Assembly (NCBI RefSeq): GCF_036492835.1
Contig: NZ_AP025316.1
Coordinates: 1 to 64,000 of the forward strand
Reading direction: 5' to 3'
DNA from: Fulvitalea axinellae
Lineage (GTDB): Bacteria; Bacteroidota; Bacteroidia; Cytophagales; Cyclobacteriaceae
Length of the DNA stretch: 64,000 bases
Numbering within the stretch: the first letter of the stretch is position 1; each line of letters begins with the position of its first letter. A program made the position numbers and the translations under genes. This document shows, one piece after another, positions 62,501 through 64,000 of this stretch. The notes under the pieces are model-generated. The model did not search any database, was not told the origin of the DNA, and was given only the letters and a program-made list of their open reading frames with translations.

Positions 62501-62776
62501 CGAGAAACGGATCCTGTTCTTGGGATCCTTCATCTTGAAAAGATACACCCCGTTAAAATCCGTTACGGTTCCGGAAATGTTCCGGTCGTTAGCGTCCACC
62601 TCGACAACGGTCACGCCTATCAGCGCCGAGCCGTCGGTCGGGTCCGTGACCTTGCCCCTGACGATCACCGACTGGGCCCTAAGGAACCCGAACGGCGCGA
62701 TGGTAAGCAAGGCTAATATGATTATACTAATCTTGAGTCTCACAGAAAAAAAGTTTAGTGGCCGAAAATCACTCAT
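59501..62776 (-). CDS. SusC-type TonB-dependent outer membrane transporter
   Basis: 1091 residues from the ATG at 62776 (MSDFRPLNFFSVRLKISIII, signal cleavage after LRAQ); the frame opens at 62815. It has a carboxypeptidase-regulatory-like domain (VRGKVTDPTDGSALIGVTVV), a plug with the strong SusC signature (IEVLKDAASAAIWGSRAANG), and a barrel ending in ARSFTLGAMLRF. No STN domain. The start overlaps the stop of the FAS1 gene before it by 8 bp, so translation is probably coupled. Confidence 0.93.
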   Translation of the reverse strand: MSDFRPLNFFSVRLKISIIILALLTIAPFGFLRAQSVIVRGKVTDPTDGSALIGVTVVEVDANDRNISGTVTDFNGVYLFKMKDPKNRIRFSYIGYKPQYQNLNNRETVDVQLQPDVIMLDGNGVVVQADKMGSEGMITVLNRATSVSRVEMEEIADVQAVSLDQALQGRMSNVDIVADSGDPGAGINIRIRGASTFTGNNKPLIVIDGIPFDGTIGNDFDFSSADDQQLGALVDIAPEDIETIEVLKDAASAAIWGSRAANGVLVINTKRGTNSKPSLSYSYKLSVASQPKTIPMLSGPDYVRMQKEALFNPSGNTKFIDRFRELAYDPTYALYDEFAQDTDWTDAITQTGYTNAHNVSLRGGGEKARYYLSLGYTDQEGTTVGTALERVTGRFNLDYHLSSKLLLSSRISFLRTDNDRNYNVNQDDNTGDVRGAAFRKMPNMSIYEIGEDGMPTDQYFSPRYYYQNDLAVSYNPVAMAKEAQNQKITDRINTVMTLQYNPKEWLQYKGTVSFNVNSEKTREYLPQSAVSGYWYNGLVNNSIEADKGANVIQTRNEFLLMPQNLGKHQLVARVMAQTTDKLSSSSLGVQSNLPTSDFRDPTLSADIIGANSGYGRYRSMGILYQGNYIYDDRYILSASLRSDASSKFGSEQRWGHFPAVSVAWRMESEKFMESLDFVNLLKIRASYGENGNEPEQSNLQYGVYGTNRGYMDLGGVRPANIELTNLRWETVKQTNIGVDFALWNDRLTVTAEYYNKTTEDLIFKDLSIPSSAGYAKMTQNFGTISNKGFELDLYAKLIEKKDFSLGFAFNIARNRNQMDELPENFNPEKANVNVNGQYAARIDVGDPIGSFYGYVYKGVYARDEDAIARDRNGEPIRTINGDGYVYMKKTTNGADYTFRAGDAIYEDINKDGVINELDVVYLGDGNPDVTGGFGPRIKYKGLALNMFFHYRLGQQVVNQTRMNTENMYTTDNQSEAVLRRWRKPGDETDIPRALYNYGYNWLGSDRFVEDGSYLRLKTLSMSYLFDKKLLKRFGIRECSVTLTAYNLFTWTKYSGQDPEVGLNGRDPFTIGYDKANTPPARSFTLGAMLRF

Positions 62777-64000
62777 CAAAGACCAGGATGTCTTCCAGTA
62801 TATGCACCACGCCATCCGAAGCGAGAATATCGCCCTGCTGTACGGCCGCGGTAGCGCCCGTGGCGTTTTCGATATACAGTTTCGCTCCGTCGTGCTTCAC
62901 CATTACGTTTTCGTAATAGGTGTCGAAGTTGTCGGAACGCTCCTTGTCAATACGGGCGGTTTCGAAAGTGCCCGTGTTCTTGCCGTCGGTAAAGGCGTAC
63001 TGGTTAGCCACGAAGAAGTAGCGCACAAAGGCCAACAAATCGGCTTTTTGCTCATCGGTAAGCGTACCGTACTCCGAGGTTTCGGGAATAGTTCCCGCGA
63101 CGCGGGCTTTGGCCATGGCTTCGTTCGACGGGATAAAAGCGGTAAACTCGCCACCGATCAGGAAGTAATACCATCCGTTGTCGATAGCGCCTACTGCTTG
63201 CGCCAATTCGTTGAAATCAGAGAAGCGATCGTCTGTAAGGATAGCCTGCGACACGTTTTTGCTGGCAGGTTCGGGCACGGCGCTCACTTGGTAAGCTTTT
63301 CCGTTTGTGCCTTCTCCTGCTTGGTTCAGCACGTCTACGGCCTCTCCGTTCTCCATATTACCGCCACCGAAGATCTTATTGTTCTCGTAAGACAAGTACA
63401 TGCCCTCGGCGGTTTTGAAGAAGCCTTTTCCGGAAAGGTCAACATCGTCGGAATAAACGATAAAACGTTTGAGGAAATCCGTCATCGCCGGCAGGTCCTC
63501 TTTTTCGGCGGGAACGAGTTCTCCGCTTTCAGTATCTAAAACCAATACCTTGCCCAAGGACTTGCTATAATCGTAGCCTTTGGCTTTCAACAAATCGTTT
63601 TCCGGCACGAGCAACACATAATTGGCTTCGTCTTTCGACAATGAGGTAAGTTGCTCCGTAGCGCCAAGCATCTGCATGAAAATCGAATAATCCTTGTTGA
63701 AGAGGACCGGACCACTAACCGAAGTGAAGACCTTGGCCGGCAATACCTTATCCATGCCGTAAAAGCCGCCGTTCGATCCCATTTCCCTGAATGACACATC
63801 TGCGTCCGGGTTGATGTCGATTTGGTCACCGAAATAGTTATAAAGACCGATACTTGACAAAACGCTAGGCCACGCCATGTTTTTTTCCACCATATGGCCC
63901 TGAACCAAATAGTAAAGCACCAAATCCGGAACCTCTTCCAGAGACGGATAGTACTTCAAAACAGTCTGATCCAAATAAGCCTGCAAAACGTCATTGGAAG
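62769..64000 (-). CDS. Fasciclin (FAS1) domain protein, 5' end outside window
   Basis: The frame is open to the right edge; at least 409 residues are present and no start is seen (the TTG at 63986 is not a convincing start). FAS1 features: YVLLVPENDLLKAKGYDYSK, DGWYYFLIGGEFTAFIPSNE-type strand (seen as YYFLIGGEFTAFIPSNEAMA), and DILASDGVVHILEDILVFDE at the end, the usual closing motif of a FAS1 repeat. It belongs to the same operon as the downstream Sus and FAS1 genes. How many repeats precede it cannot be told. Confidence 0.85.
   Translation of the reverse strand, partial: SNDVLQAYLDQTVLKYYPSLEEVPDLVLYYLVQGHMVEKNMAWPSVLSSIGLYNYFGDQIDINPDADVSFREMGSNGGFYGMDKVLPAKVFTSVSGPVLFNKDYSIFMQMLGATEQLTSLSKDEANYVLLVPENDLLKAKGYDYSKSLGKVLVLDTESGELVPAEKEDLPAMTDFLKRFIVYSDDVDLSGKGFFKTAEGMYLSYENNKIFGGGNMENGEAVDVLNQAGEGTNGKAYQVSAVPEPASKNVSQAILTDDRFSDFNELAQAVGAIDNGWYYFLIGGEFTAFIPSNEAMAKARVAGTIPETSEYGTLTDEQKADLLAFVRYFFVANQYAFTDGKNTGTFETARIDKERSDNFDTYYENVMVKHDGAKLYIENATGATAAVQQGDILASDGVVHILEDILVFDE

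Overview
The window is from a member of the Bacteroidota, most likely a marine Cytophagales-type bacterium. The support is: a C-terminal gliding-motility/T9SS type B sorting domain, four SusC and SusD-type gene pairs or parts of pairs (three SusC/SusD pairs complete here), a sigma/FecR pair, a membrane LytTR regulator, starts without Shine-Dalgarno sequences, and promoters of the Bacteroidota form TTG-N19-TAnnTTTG. I cannot name the species.

Region 1 (1-18258) is a lipid or polyketide biosynthesis locus. After the tail of a T9SS cargo protein come two tandem, paralogous single-module synthases of about 2440 residues (985-8298 and 9350-16666). Each has the vertebrate-fatty-acid-synthase-like order KS-AT-DH-(structural KR)-ER-KR-ACP-TE. 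Each has its own promoter about 300 bp upstream, its own leader with a covarying hairpin next to the start, and its own near-identical terminator, so the whole transcription unit has been duplicated. A lipoprotein of unknown function and an Sfp-type phosphopantetheinyl transferase, which could load the two ACPs, follow.

Region 2 (18259-24300) holds single genes: a membrane GAF/coiled-coil protein, a periplasmic SIMPL protein, a Tat-exported GH125 alpha-mannosidase and a LytTR regulator, most followed by a clear terminator. Region 3 (24303-30096) is a TolC-adaptor-RND efflux operon.

Region 4 (30417-32911) is the strangest part. A zinc-ribbon SDR protein, three tandem 72-nt tRNA-like sequences (anticodon triplets GCC, GTC, TCA) and a DUF434-type protein with a PIN-like acidic core lie in a row on the plus strand. 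I do not know a described system with this composition. Next to it is a 1069-bp IS982-family element with 15-bp inverted ends and a 6-bp target duplication, sitting inside a copy of a dispersed TACCTAATACTT repeat.

Region 5 (34108-41986) has a PhnA/YjdM-like zinc protein, divergent from a Crp/Fnr regulator that precedes a TolC-HlyD-ABC-ABC-permease-permease exporter operon. Region 6 (42176-49687, minus strand) is a cell-surface-signalling unit: ECF sigma, FecR anti-sigma, SusC with a signalling (STN) domain, SusD. Region 7 (50250-64000, minus strand) is a long operon alternating SusC/SusD pairs with fasciclin (FAS1)-domain lipoproteins. No carbohydrate-active enzyme is seen in it, and it runs off the right edge. 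Residue numbers were counted by hand from the sequence; no database search or structure prediction was run.
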